NCBI GenBank assembly: GCA_009695305.1
Contig: SIBG01000002.1
Span: forward strand, 33,156 to 97,155
Origin: Opitutus sp.
Lineage (GTDB): Bacteria; Verrucomicrobiota; Verrucomicrobiia; Opitutales; Opitutaceae
Reading direction: 5' to 3'
DNA length: 64,000 nucleotides
Shown here in pieces: positions 8,604 to 17,267 of the stretch. The first letter of the stretch is position 1. Every line of letters starts with the position of its first letter. Below the pieces are notes generated by a model. It was given only the letters and a program-made list of their open reading frames with translations. It did not search any database and was not told the DNA's origin. Position numbers and translations under genes: made by a program.

Positions 8604-10055
8604 ATGAACTACGAAGCCGTCATCGGTCTGGAGGTCCACGTCCAGATCAAGACCAAGTCGAAAATATTTACGCGCGTCGCCGCCGGTTACGGGCACGAAC
8701 CCAACACGCTCACCGATCCCGTCGTGCTCGCACTCCCCGGCGCGCTGCCGGTGATGAACAAGGCCGCCCTCGACGCCGTCATCAAGGCCGGCCTGCTCCT
8801 CGGCTGCGACATTGCGCCGGTCTGCAAGTGGGACCGGAAAAACTATTTCTACCCCGACTCGCCGAAAAACTACCAGATCTCACAATACGACCAGCCCATC
8901 TGCCTCGGCGGGAGCGTCGAGATCGAGCTACCCGGGGCCGCGCGCAACCTCCTGGGTCAGCATAAAAAAATTCCACTCACCCGCATCCACCTCGAAGAGG
9001 ACGTCGGCAAGCTTAACCACGGCGCCACCGACTCGCTGGTCGATTACAACCGCGCCGGCACGCCGCTGATGGAGATCGTTTCCGAGCCCGCGATGCACAC
9101 CGCCGACGAGGCCTTCGCCTATCTCACGTCGATTCGAGCCACGATGATCTACGGTGGCATCTCCGACTGCGACATGGAGAAGGGCCAGCTGCGCTGCGAC
9201 GCCAACATTTCCATCCGGCCCGTCGGCGAGACCAAGCTCGGCGTCAAGGTCGAGTTGAAGAATCTCAACTCCATCTCCTTCGTGCGCGACGGCATCGCCC
9301 ACGAGATCAAGCGTCAGCTCGCCGTCGTCGAGCGCGGCGGCACGCTCGTGCAGGAGACGCGGGACTATGACGGCCAGGCCGGCACTTCGCAGTCGCTGCG
9401 CTCGAAGGAAATGGCGCACGACTACCGCTACTTCCCCGATCCTGATCTCATGCCCGTAAAAGTGGACGAAGCGTGGAAGCAAAAACTCCGGACCGAGTGT
9501 CCCGAGCTACCGTTCGCGAAGCAGGAGCGCTTTTTCAAAGATTACCAGTTACCCTACACGCTCACGTCCGTGCTCGTGTGGGACAAAGATCTCGCCGACT
9601 ATTTTGAGGAGGCGGCAAAATTGAGCGGCAAACCGCAGGCCGCGGGCAACTGGATCGTTAACGACCTCCTGCGCGAACTCGGCGCTGCGAAGCTCGACCT
9701 CCTCACTTCAAAAGTCCGCCCCACTCACATCGCCGCGCTTGTGCAGCTGGTCGACTCCGGCGCCGTGCTGACCCATGCCGCCAAAGAAATTTTCGTCGAG
9801 ATGTTTGCCACCGGCGACGACCCCGGAGCCATCGCCGACCGCCGTGGCCTCAAGGCCGCGCCGACCGACGCGGGCGAACTCGAGCAGTGGTGCCGCGACT
9901 CCATCGCGGCCAACGCGAAAGCTCTCGCCGAGTTCAAGGCCGGCAAAGACAGCGCGATCAACGCCTTCAAGGGGTCGATCATGAAAGCCGCCAAGGGCAA
10001 GGCCAACCCGAAGCTCGTCGACGAGACACTGCGCCGCCTGCTCGCGGCAAGTTAA
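8604..10055 (+). CDS. gatB: Asp-tRNA(Asn)/Glu-tRNA(Gln) amidotransferase subunit B
   Basis: 483 residues. GatB binds the misacylated tRNA and carries the kinase/amidotransferase site. The signature YEAVIGLEVHVQIKTKSKIF is at the N-terminus, PDSPKNYQISQYDQPI follows, and a YqeY/GatB C-terminal domain closes the protein (last ~120 residues). The start is ATG 8604; the 19 upstream open codons are translated repeat. It is separated from gatA by the GxxExxY element, so its expression may depend on read-through or on a promoter inside the element. Confidence 0.97.
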   Translation: MNYEAVIGLEVHVQIKTKSKIFTRVAAGYGHEPNTLTDPVVLALPGALPVMNKAALDAVIKAGLLLGCDIAPVCKWDRKNYFYPDSPKNYQISQYDQPICLGGSVEIELPGAARNLLGQHKKIPLTRIHLEEDVGKLNHGATDSLVDYNRAGTPLMEIVSEPAMHTADEAFAYLTSIRATMIYGGISDCDMEKGQLRCDANISIRPVGETKLGVKVELKNLNSISFVRDGIAHEIKRQLAVVERGGTLVQETRDYDGQAGTSQSLRSKEMAHDYRYFPDPDLMPVKVDEAWKQKLRTECPELPFAKQERFFKDYQLPYTLTSVLVWDKDLADYFEEAAKLSGKPQAAGNWIVNDLLRELGAAKLDLLTSKVRPTHIAALVQLVDSGAVLTHAAKEIFVEMFATGDDPGAIADRRGLKAAPTDAGELEQWCRDSIAANAKALAEFKAGKDSAINAFKGSIMKAAKGKANPKLVDETLRRLLAAS

Positions 10056-10076
10056 GACGGAGCGAAAAGCGTCGCG

Positions 10077-10304
10077 CTACTTTCTGCCCCGCCAGCCGAA
10101 ATAGATCAGCACCGCGCCGGCGAGCAGGAACCCGGCGTAGGTAACGATGAATTCGCCGCGCGTGACGCCCAACGACTCCGCTTCGGCCGAATCGATCAGT
10201 TGCCAGGAGCCGATGAGGCCGACGATGCCGGACATCGCGGTGAGCGCGCCGGCGGCGATGAGCCCGAAGCTCAGGAACTTTTTCAGCCGCGGATCGAGGC
10301 TCAC
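10077..10304 (-). CDS. Small membrane protein coupled to the TIM-barrel gene
   Basis: 75 residues from a GTG start at 10304. The GTGA overlap with the stop of the TIM-barrel gene supports this start and implies coupled translation. Two hydrophobic segments are visible: LSFGLIAAGALTAMSGIVGL (about residues 11-30) and FIVTYAGFLLAGAVLIYFGW (about 52-71), with a basic WRGRK tail, so it should be an inner-membrane protein with two helices. I recognise no family. Confidence 0.65.
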   Translation of the reverse strand: MSLDPRLKKFLSFGLIAAGALTAMSGIVGLIGSWQLIDSAEAESLGVTRGEFIVTYAGFLLAGAVLIYFGWRGRK

Positions 10305-11215
10305 ACCGTGCAAATCTTCACGGCCGCCGCGAGTGAGGTGAGCGGATCGCCGGCGGGCACGAATTCCTGCGCCATGAAGCCGCGAAAGCCGGTCGCCTTG
10401 ATCGCCCGCGCGATCGCCGGGTAGTAGAGTTCCTGGGTCTCGTCGATCTCGTGCCGGCCGGGATTGCCGCCGGTGTGATAGTGGGCCAGGTAAGCGTGAT
10501 GATCCTGGATGTTGCGGATCACGTCGCCCTCCATGATCTGCATGTGATAAATATCGTAGAGGAGCTTGAATCGTTCGGAGCCGACCCGCTTGCAGAGCTC
10601 CACGCCCCAACCGGTGTGATCGCACATGTAGTCCGGGTGGTCCACCTTGGAGTTGAGCAGCTCCATGCACAGCGTGACCTTGCTCTTCTCGGCGAGCGCC
10701 ATGAGGCGCTTCAGGCCGACCGCGCAGTTTTCGAGTCCCTGCTGGTCGTCCATTTTCTCGCGAATGCCGGAAAAGCAGATGACGTTTTCAAATCCAGCGG
10801 CCGCGGTTTCGGCGATGCGTGTCGAATAGCGTTCGATCAAGGTGTCGTGGTGTTCGATGCGGTTAAACCCCTTCGTAATCCCGCCGACGGTTACGCCCTG
10901 CGGCGTCTTCCCGCTCCCCCCACTCACCATGGCGCAGGTGAGTCCGTATTTTTTTAGCGTCGGGAAATCCGCGGGAGGCAGCAGCTCGATGGAGGAGAGT
11001 CCGAGGTCCTTGGCCCCCTTGGCCAGATCTTCGAGTGTGATTTTGGGGTAGCACCATTTGCAGACGGAGTGGCGAAACGAATCTGAGGTTGGGGTCGGCA
11101 TGGCGGGGATGGTGGCGGGTTTTTGTTCGGCCGCGCGCGCGCGGGCGAGGGTGGCGAGCGCGGCGGCGCCGGCGAAGGAGCGGAGGGCGGTGCGGCGGGT
11201 GATGGGGGAGGGCAT
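10301..11215 (-). CDS. Exported TIM-barrel (xylose/hydroxypyruvate isomerase-like) protein
   Basis: 304 residues. The start at ATG 11215 gives a Tat-like leader (MPSPITRRTALRSFAGAAAL). The rest belongs to the AP-endonuclease family 2/xylose isomerase-like barrel: LEDLAKGAKDLGLSSIELLP, TLCMELLNSK (conserved Glu), LYDIYHMQIMEGDV (metal-site Asp and His), HYHTGGNPGRHEID, GFRGFMAQEFVP. Hydroxypyruvate isomerase-like and sugar epimerase-like members share this pattern, so the substrate cannot be named. It is divergent from neither neighbour; the Fur-like gene lies upstream on the same strand behind a terminator. Confidence 0.88.
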   Translation of the reverse strand: MPSPITRRTALRSFAGAAALATLARARAAEQKPATIPAMPTPTSDSFRHSVCKWCYPKITLEDLAKGAKDLGLSSIELLPPADFPTLKKYGLTCAMVSGGSGKTPQGVTVGGITKGFNRIEHHDTLIERYSTRIAETAAAGFENVICFSGIREKMDDQQGLENCAVGLKRLMALAEKSKVTLCMELLNSKVDHPDYMCDHTGWGVELCKRVGSERFKLLYDIYHMQIMEGDVIRNIQDHHAYLAHYHTGGNPGRHEIDETQELYYPAIARAIKATGFRGFMAQEFVPAGDPLTSLAAAVKICTV

Positions 11216-11311
11216 AAGAAGTGACGCGACGTTCGGCCGGTCGCGGCGGCATGGCAAGCGTCCATCGCATGGACCGTTCGACGCGCGGTGAAGGTGGGCC
11301 TGCCACGAAAT

Positions 11312-11343
11312 AAAAAGCGCGGACGATGGTCCGCGCTTTTTTT
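11312..11343. terminator. Bidirectional rho-independent terminator
   Basis: An 8-bp GC stem (GCGCGGAC, loop GATG, GTCCGCGC) is flanked by A5 on the left and T7 on the right. It lies 20 bases past the stop of the Fur-like gene and should end its transcript on the minus strand. Confidence 0.9.
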
Positions 11344-11362
11344 GTCCGGATGGAAAATTCGT

Positions 11363-11905
11363 TCAGCGTGCAGGCGCGGGAACCGCGGGCGCCGGACCCG
11401 CCACGCGTCCACTTCTCGCGGCCGGCGCCACGCCAAAAAATTCGACGATGTGTCCCACATCGGTGAAGCCGCGGGCGCTGAGCTTGTCTTCGATCTCCCG
11501 GAGCGCCCGATTGAGCTCGGCGGAGGTCGCCGCGTCGAGTTCTTCGACCCGGTTGGTCTCCTTGCAGGCCACGTGATAGCGCGTGGGCTGGCCGAGGTTG
11601 ATCTCGTAGAGCGCGGTGCCGTTGTGGAAAAACGCGCGGCGCACGAGCCCGATCTCTTCGAAGGCTGCCATGCAGCGGTAAACGGTCACGAGGTCGCAGG
11701 CGCCGCTGCCCAGATCGAGATGGAGTTGTTCGATGCTGACAGGCTGCGGCTGTTTACTGAGAGCCGCGAGAATGGCGAGGCGGGGCTGGGTGATACGGAG
11801 GCCCGCCGATTTGAGCTTCGCGGTCGCGAATTCAACCGGGGACAGCGCCTTGGCGCCGGGTTTACCGCCGACCAACGGATGATTGGTTTGAGTTGAGGCG
11901 ATCAT
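11363..11905 (-). CDS. Fur-family transcriptional regulator
   Basis: 180 residues. An N-terminal winged helix (LKSAGLRITQPRLAILAALS; LGSGACDLVTVYRCMAAFEE) is followed by a short dimerisation domain. The metal-binding half is altered: the usual HHHHxxCxxCG stretch reads RYHVACKETNRVEELDA, with one His and one Cys, and the structural CxxC zinc motif is missing. The metal sensed is therefore unclear. A Pro/Ala-rich tail ends the protein. A 16-bp palindrome upstream could be its own operator. Confidence 0.9.
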   Translation of the reverse strand: MIASTQTNHPLVGGKPGAKALSPVEFATAKLKSAGLRITQPRLAILAALSKQPQPVSIEQLHLDLGSGACDLVTVYRCMAAFEEIGLVRRAFFHNGTALYEINLGQPTRYHVACKETNRVEELDAATSAELNRALREIEDKLSARGFTDVGHIVEFFGVAPAARSGRVAGPAPAVPAPAR

Positions 11906-11931
11906 GTTTTACAGGAATGTGACAAGGGAAT

Positions 11932-11971
11932 TGGCTTTTGCCAGTTAATAGTAATTAGGCATTTCTGCCTA
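11932..11971. promoter_or_regulatory. Paired palindromes between the divergent Fur-like and Minf_1886 genes
   Basis: The 134-bp divergent intergenic region holds TGGC-TTTT-GCCA (11932-11943) and TAGGCA-TTTC-TGCCTA (11956-11971), with an AT-rich patch between them. Position and symmetry suggest an operator, possibly for the Fur-like protein itself. No binding data are available. Confidence 0.45.
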
Positions 11972-12039
11972 GGTAGGACGAAGTCCGTTCGAGAAGGTTG
12001 CGTGCCACCGCGCGTTGTGCCAACGTCCGCGCCCCCATC

Positions 12040-12483
12040 ATGCCTGACCAGGATTTTTCCGAGATTGTCACCCTCATCTGCAAGGAAGACCCGCGATTCG
12101 ACCGCAAGGCCTACGACTTCGTGCGCCTCGGGCTCGACCACTCGGTGAAAGAACTGCGCAAGAAGGACGCCACCCGCGCCGAGCGTTCGCGTCATGTCAG
12201 CGGCCCGGAATTGCTCGATGGCCTCCGGATTTACGCGCTCGACCAGTTCGGTCCCCTGACCAAGACCGTCCTCAACGCCTGGGGCGTGCGCCGCTGCCGC
12301 GACTTTGGCGACATCGTCTTCAACCTGATCGAATACAACGTCTTTTCCAAAACCGACAGCGACCGCCGCGAGGATTTTTCCGATATCTACGATTTCGACG
12401 GGGCGTTCGTGAAACCCTTTCAGCCGGCCAAGCGCCCCGGGAAATCCGGGCCATCCGCCACCGAGGCCTTCGGCGCCGCCTGA
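12040..12483 (+). CDS. Minf_1886 family protein
   Basis: 147 residues. It resembles the Minf_1886 family, a small protein of unknown function found in Verrucomicrobia and Planctomycetes: FSEIVTLICKEDPRFDRKAY, HVSGPELLDGLRIYALDQFG, WGVRRCRDFGDIVFNLIEY. The start is ATG 12040, where similarity begins; an upstream in-frame start is less likely. It is divergent from the Fur-like regulator and 51 bases ahead of the M16 protease. Confidence 0.87.
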   Translation: MPDQDFSEIVTLICKEDPRFDRKAYDFVRLGLDHSVKELRKKDATRAERSRHVSGPELLDGLRIYALDQFGPLTKTVLNAWGVRRCRDFGDIVFNLIEYNVFSKTDSDRREDFSDIYDFDGAFVKPFQPAKRPGKSGPSATEAFGAA

Positions 12484-12534
12484 GCAGTCCGCTCGCCGCA
12501 ACGAGCCGCCGTTCGCTGACGCCTGCCATCTTTC

Positions 12535-15108
12535 ATGTCCAAATTGTCCTCCGCCGCCGCCGACCTCCGCCTGCTCACGCTGTTCTGGAGCGAGCCCGTC
12601 GTGCGCCACGTCCTGCCCAACGGCCTGACGCTCGTCCTCAAACCGGACCGCTCCGCCGCCCTCGCTTCCGTGCAGGTCTGGGTGAAGACCGGCAGCATCC
12701 ACGAGGGAGCGCACCTTGGCGCCGGCCTTTCGCACTACGTCGAGCATATGCTCTTCAAGGGCACCGCGCGTCGCGCTGGCCGCGAAATTTCCGCGACCGT
12801 CCAGGCCCACGGTGGCTACATCAACGCCTACACGACCTTCGACCGCACCGTCTATTACATCGATCTTCCCAGCGAGCACACCGCCGTGGCCATCGATCTC
12901 CTGGCGGACGCCGTGCTCCACTCCACGCTGCCCGCCGACGAAGCCGCGAAGGAAAAAGATGTCATCCTGCGGGAAATCGCGATGACCAAGGACGACCCGG
13001 ACAACCGGCTTTGGGACGCGCTCTTCTCAACGGTGTTTCGGGAGCACCCCTATCGTCAGCCGGTCATCGGCCATCGCGAGGTGTTCTCCACCGTCACCCA
13101 CGAAGAGCTCACGGCTTACTATCGCGCCCGCTACGTGCCCAACAATCTCGTCGTTGTCATCGTCGGCGACATCGACCTCCCGGCCACGCGCGCCGCGGTC
13201 GAGCAGCATTTCGGCGCCTCGCCCCGCGCGCGCCTCGCCCCGGTCCTCGTCCCGGCCGAGCCACTCCAACTGGCCGCGCGTGCCGAGCATCGCTTCGAGG
13301 ACGTCGAGCTCACTCGCGCGGCGCTGGTGTGGCCCATTCCCGGTCTCGCGCACGCCGACGCGCCCGTGCTCGATCTCCTCGCCACCGTCCTCGGCCACGG
13401 CGACAGCTCAGTGCTGTGGCAGGACATTCGCGAAAAAGCCGGTCTCGTCCACTCGGTCGACTCTTCCGCGTGGAATCCCGGCACGACCGGTCTTTTCTGC
13501 ATTTCCTTCACGAGTGACGCCGCGAAACGCGAGGCCGCCGTCGCCGCCATCACCCGCACTCTCGCCCAATGCGCCGCGCGTGATTTCACCGCCGCCCAAC
13601 TGCGGAAAGCCCTCCGCCAGCTGGTCGTCGGCGAGATCAACACCCGCCAGACGATGAGCGGCCAGGCCTCGCGCCTCGGTGCCGCCGAGGTCGTGGTCGG
13701 CGACCTCGATTATAGCCGCGCCTATTTTGAAAGTCTCCGCGGTCTCACGCCGGCCGACCTGCGCCGCGCGTTGAAGGCCTATCTCGTGCCGGAGCGCCTG
13801 ACGTCGATTTCGCTGAACCCCGCGAAGGCGGACACCCAGCAGGCGGCCATCCTCCCGTCGCCGGTCGCCACGCCGGACTTTTCCGAAATCCAGCTGCCCA
13901 ACGGCGCGCGCCTGCTCCTCCAACGCGACTCGCACCTGCCGAATCTTCACCTGCGCCTCATGGTTACCGGTGGCCCGCTGTTCGAGCCGGCCGGGAAACG
14001 CGGCGCCACCGGTCTCCTGGCGACGATGCTCGCCAAGGACACCCGCCACCGCAGCGCGGCGGCCGTCGCGCAATCGATCGAGGAGGTGGGCGGCTCGTTC
14101 TATCCCTTCTCCGGCAATAACAGCCTCGGCCTCGGCGCCGAGGTGCTGCCGCCTGATTTCGATCGCGCGCTCGCCGTGCTCGCCGATGCCACCCTCGCGC
14201 CCGCCTTCAAGCCCGCGACCCTCGCGCTCGAACGCGATGCCCAGCTGGCCGCCTTGCAGGAGGACGCCGACGATGTGGTCACGCTGGCCCGGAAAATTCT
14301 CCGCCAGAAATTCTTTGGCTCGCATCCGCTCGCCCTCGACGTCAACGGCGACGAGGCCGGCGTCAAATCGCTGACCGCCGCCGATCTTGCCGCGCTGCAC
14401 CGCCGCCTTTTCGTCGCGCCCAACGTCGTCCTCGCCGTCGCCGGCGACTTCGATCCGGTCCGGCTCACGCCGAAGCTCAAGGCCTTTCTCGCCAAACTCA
14501 CCCACGGCCCGGCGCCGAAAGCGGGGTCGGGGTTGGACCGGCCGCACCGCCTGCCCGCGAATGCGGGCGATTTCGTCGAGACCCAAAAACGCGAGCAGGC
14601 GGTCGTCCTCCAGGCGTTCCCTGGCCCGCGGGCCCACGCGCCGGATTTTTACGTCAGCGAAGTGGCCGATGAACTATTCAGCGGCATGGCCTCGCGCCTG
14701 TTCGAACGGGTGCGCGAGGAAAAGGGCCTCGCCTATTTCGTCCGCTCCGGGCGCATCATCGGCCTCGATGCCGGCATGTTTTATTTCATGGCCGGCACCC
14801 AGCCTGGTCGCGAAGCCGAGGTCCTGGCCGAGATCGACGCGGAGATCGCGCGGGTGCAGGCCGGTGGCGTCGAGGCGGTCGAGCTCACCCGTTGCCAGGC
14901 GCGCCTCAAAGCCGGCCGCCGCCAGTCGATGCAGACCAACTCGGCCCGCGCGATGAACGCCGGCCTCAACGCCCTCCAGGGCCAGCCGATCAACGACTGG
15001 AAAAACTACGATGGGCGCATCGAGGCCGTCAGCCTCTCCGATCTCGCCACTTTTGCGTCGCGCCACTTCACCCGCGCCCAGCGCACGCAGCTCGTGGTCC
15101 GGCCGTGA
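12535..15108 (+). CDS. M16 family zinc metalloprotease, two-repeat
   Basis: 857 residues forming the full two-half pitrilysin/processing-peptidase clam shell. The inverted zinc motif HxxEH is H67-Y-V-E70-H71 (LSHYVEHMLFKGTARR), with the downstream Glu helix (DEAAKEKDVILREIAMTKDD). The second half (from about residue 445, IQLPNGARLLLQRDSHLPNL) lacks the zinc motif, as expected. No signal peptide is evident. The stop overlaps the DUF3445 start by 4 bases (GTGA). Processing substrates are unknown. Confidence 0.95.
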   Translation: MSKLSSAAADLRLLTLFWSEPVVRHVLPNGLTLVLKPDRSAALASVQVWVKTGSIHEGAHLGAGLSHYVEHMLFKGTARRAGREISATVQAHGGYINAYTTFDRTVYYIDLPSEHTAVAIDLLADAVLHSTLPADEAAKEKDVILREIAMTKDDPDNRLWDALFSTVFREHPYRQPVIGHREVFSTVTHEELTAYYRARYVPNNLVVVIVGDIDLPATRAAVEQHFGASPRARLAPVLVPAEPLQLAARAEHRFEDVELTRAALVWPIPGLAHADAPVLDLLATVLGHGDSSVLWQDIREKAGLVHSVDSSAWNPGTTGLFCISFTSDAAKREAAVAAITRTLAQCAARDFTAAQLRKALRQLVVGEINTRQTMSGQASRLGAAEVVVGDLDYSRAYFESLRGLTPADLRRALKAYLVPERLTSISLNPAKADTQQAAILPSPVATPDFSEIQLPNGARLLLQRDSHLPNLHLRLMVTGGPLFEPAGKRGATGLLATMLAKDTRHRSAAAVAQSIEEVGGSFYPFSGNNSLGLGAEVLPPDFDRALAVLADATLAPAFKPATLALERDAQLAALQEDADDVVTLARKILRQKFFGSHPLALDVNGDEAGVKSLTAADLAALHRRLFVAPNVVLAVAGDFDPVRLTPKLKAFLAKLTHGPAPKAGSGLDRPHRLPANAGDFVETQKREQAVVLQAFPGPRAHAPDFYVSEVADELFSGMASRLFERVREEKGLAYFVRSGRIIGLDAGMFYFMAGTQPGREAEVLAEIDAEIARVQAGGVEAVELTRCQARLKAGRRQSMQTNSARAMNAGLNALQGQPINDWKNYDGRIEAVSLSDLATFASRHFTRAQRTQLVVRP

Positions 15109-15887
15109 CCCCGCTCGCCGAACTTTTCCCGGACGGAGACTATCGCTTCCAGCTGGCGATGCGGCGCGGCGAACCGCGCGAGTTTTTCCAGCCGCAGGAC
15201 GCCACCGGCCGCGTGCTGGCGGAACGTGCCCGCTGGCTCGCCGCCGAGCCGGCGCGCCACGCCGCCTTGCGGCCGGAGGGTGAGCCGCTGTTGGCGGAGT
15301 TCGCCGAACTTTGTGCGGGATGGAAACTCACCACTGAAAAAACGCTCCTCGGCCTCGGCGCCGCCCTTGAGCCGGATTTCCTGCTGCTCTCGCCCGACGC
15401 CACCGGCGCGTTTTGCCTGCGCGGCGGTGCGCTCTGCTTTCCGACCGGCTGGGCGCTGGCGGAAAAAATCGGCCACCCGCTCGACTTCATCCATGGTGCG
15501 GTGCCCGGTCTCAACGCGGCGCTGGCCTCGCCGATCCACCAGTTCCTCGCGAGATTGAAACCCAGCACCGCGTTTCTCCGCGACAACTGGGGCCTGACCG
15601 CGACGGACGAGCTCAATCTCCACCCCGCGCGCAAGTTGCCGCCGCCGGATCTGCCGACCGGACCGGACCGGCTTTGGCTGCGCGTGGAACATCAGGCACT
15701 GGTTGCACTTCCCCATTCTGGTGGAGTGGTTTTCGGCCTGCGCATCGCCTTGCACCGGCTCGATCACGTCGCTCGCGATCCGGCTGCCGCGGCAGGGCTG
15801 CGTCGGGCGCTGGCTACAATGCCGGCTGATGTTGCTGTTTATAAACGACTTGAAATGGTTAGAGCCCTCGTGATCTCTTGGTTGTGA
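15105..15887 (+). CDS. DUF3445 (heme-dependent oxidative N-demethylase-like) protein
   Basis: 260 residues from a GTG at 15105 that overlaps the M16 stop. It matches DUF3445: YRFQLAMRRGEPREFFQPQD, a PDFLLLSPDATGAFCLRGGA core, FPTGWALAEKIGHPLDFIHG, and a late LRVEHQALVALPHSGGVVFG strand. Some characterised relatives are heme enzymes that demethylate amines; whether this one binds heme cannot be told from sequence. The coupling suggests co-expression with the protease. Confidence 0.88.
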   Translation: MTPLAELFPDGDYRFQLAMRRGEPREFFQPQDATGRVLAERARWLAAEPARHAALRPEGEPLLAEFAELCAGWKLTTEKTLLGLGAALEPDFLLLSPDATGAFCLRGGALCFPTGWALAEKIGHPLDFIHGAVPGLNAALASPIHQFLARLKPSTAFLRDNWGLTATDELNLHPARKLPPPDLPTGPDRLWLRVEHQALVALPHSGGVVFGLRIALHRLDHVARDPAAAAGLRRALATMPADVAVYKRLEMVRALVISWL

Positions 15888-15936
15888 AAATCATGCTGGA
15901 TTTCTCCCGGTGCCTGCGATTGTGTCTGCCCGCCCT

Positions 15937-16200
15937 ATGAAAAAACTATCCTCCAAAATCACCTTGCTCGCCAGCGTCCTCGCTGTCGCTTGCATGTTTA
16001 CTGTTCCGGCTGTCCGCGCTGCGGATGAAGCCACGAAAGCCGAAAAGAAGGCCAAACGCGATGCCGACAACCTGAAGAAGTATGATGCCAACAAAGATGG
16101 CAAACTCGACGAGAAGGAGACGGCCGCGATGAAGGCCGACCAAGACAAGATGAAGGCCGAGAAAGATGCCAAGAAGAAGGCGGCCGACGAGAAGAAGTAA
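15937..16200 (+). CDS. Small secreted EF-hand-like, lysine-rich protein
   Basis: 87 residues. A signal peptide (MKKLSSKITLLASVLAVACM...AVRA-ADE) is followed by a charged Lys/Asp/Glu-rich helix. One clear EF-hand loop, DANKDGKLDEKE, has Asp, Asn, Asp, Gly, Leu and Glu at the calcium-ligand positions. It probably acts in the periplasm and may bind calcium. A strong terminator follows directly. No named family. Confidence 0.8.
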   Translation: MKKLSSKITLLASVLAVACMFTVPAVRAADEATKAEKKAKRDADNLKKYDANKDGKLDEKETAAMKADQDKMKAEKDAKKKAADEKK

Positions 16201-16224
16201 CCTGCTCCAAATTTGGATTTTCCC

Positions 16225-16253
16225 AGCCCCGGCCATTTGCGCCGGGGCTTTTT
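16225..16253 (+). terminator. Rho-independent terminator after the EF-hand-like gene
   Basis: A 9-bp stem AGCCCCGGC/GCCGGGGCT with a 7-base loop (CATTTGC), ending in TTTTT, 25 bases after the stop codon. Confidence 0.92.
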
Positions 16254-16271
16254 GTTGGCCGGCACCGGCTC

Positions 16272-16425
16272 ATACCAACGTCTCGCCGGTTTTTGACTTT
16301 TGGGTGGCAGCGCAGGTAGGGCCGAACCACTGGGCCGGCCGCGAATGTGCTGACGGCGCGCCCAGCAGTCGCGCCCTACCCGTTAAATCCATCCAAACAG
16401 TCCAAAAACAACGGGACGTTGGGAT
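16272..16425. repeat. Inverted-repeat element, CCAACGTC family, with nested palindrome
   Basis: The 26-bp ends (16272-16297 and 16400-16425) are inverted copies with several mismatches, sharing CCAACGT and a TTTTTG run. Inside lies a second inverted repeat beginning GGTAGGGC near 16315 and ending GCCCTACC near 16381. The outer right end abuts the nadK stop codon. A relative with the same ends is at 34414-34544. There is no gene inside, so it looks like a MITE or palindromic element. Confidence 0.75.
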
Positions 16426-17267
16426 CAGCCGCGTTTCTCCGCGAACCCGCCGCTCCATTTCAGTTTCTCGCGGACGACAGCAAAATGCGAATGGTCGAGG
16501 CGCTGCGCGAGGGGGAGGCGGAGTTTTGCGATCGTGATCGCGACGGGCGAACGCGTGCCGACCTTGAGATTACGCTGGCCGTCCATCGCCACCAGCAGTC
16601 GCGACTCAGCAGAGCGGTTGAAGACCCGCAGGCGCACGTGGTCGCGGAAGATGATGGAGCGGTTGCTGAGCGTGTGCGGGCAGATCGGGGTCATCGCGAT
16701 CACCGGCGCGGTGGGATGCAGCAGCGGGCCGCCGGCGGAGAGGTTGTAGGCGGTCGAGCCCGTCGGCGTGGAAAAGATCAGGCCGTCGCAGGTGTAGTCG
16801 GTGACGAGTTCGCCATCGGCCACCACCTCGAGGTGCACCAGCCGGGAGTTGATCTCATCCTTGATGAGCACGTCGTTGAGCGCGAGGTCGTGGTCGCCCG
16901 GACCGGTCGAACAGTCGAGCATGGCGCGGTGCTCGACGCGAAATGCCCCCCCGAGCAGCGCGGCAAACTGCGCGCGCGCCTCGTCGGCCGAAAACGTCGT
17001 GAGGAAACCGAGACTGCCCCGGTTCACGCCGATGATCGGCACCTGGGCGCGGGCCGACTCGCGCGCGACGCCGAGGAGGGTGCCGTCGCCACCGATCACG
17101 CAGCACGCATCCCAGCCGCGCAGCCAGCCGGTCGGCAGGCGAAAACGCGAGGTCCGCTTCAGCTTCACCCCGGCCCGCCGCGCCACCGCAATCAGCTCGC
17201 GGGCGAGGGTGGAGGCGCCGGCCTTTTCCTCGTTCACGACGAAGGCAAGTTTGCGGATGGGCTTCAT
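16425..17267 (-). CDS. nadK: NAD kinase
   Basis: 280 residues. It phosphorylates NAD to NADP in the cytoplasm. The catalytic GGDGT motif is at residues 59-63 ([18 protein letters not shown]), followed by [25 protein letters not shown] and the [19 protein letters not shown] region. The length is typical. Its ATG overlaps the tlyA stop (ATGA), so it is the last gene of mutM-tlyA-nadK. The stop codon touches the end of a palindromic element. Confidence 0.96.
   Translation of the reverse strand: MKPIRKLAFVVNEEKAGASTLARELIAVARRAGVKLKRTSRFRLPTGWLRGWDACCVIGGDGTLLGVARESARAQVPIIGVNRGSLGFLTTFSADEARAQFAALLGGAFRVEHRAMLDCSTGPGDHDLALNDVLIKDEINSRLVHLEVVADGELVTDYTCDGLIFSTPTGSTAYNLSAGGPLLHPTAPVIAMTPICPHTLSNRSIIFRDHVRLRVFNRSAESRLLVAMDGQRNLKVGTRSPVAITIAKLRLPLAQRLDHSHFAVVREKLKWSGGFAEKRG

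Noticed and set aside
13408..14637. 409-residue minus-strand frame opposite the M16 protease
   Set aside because: No motif, and the opposite strand is a full-length protease.
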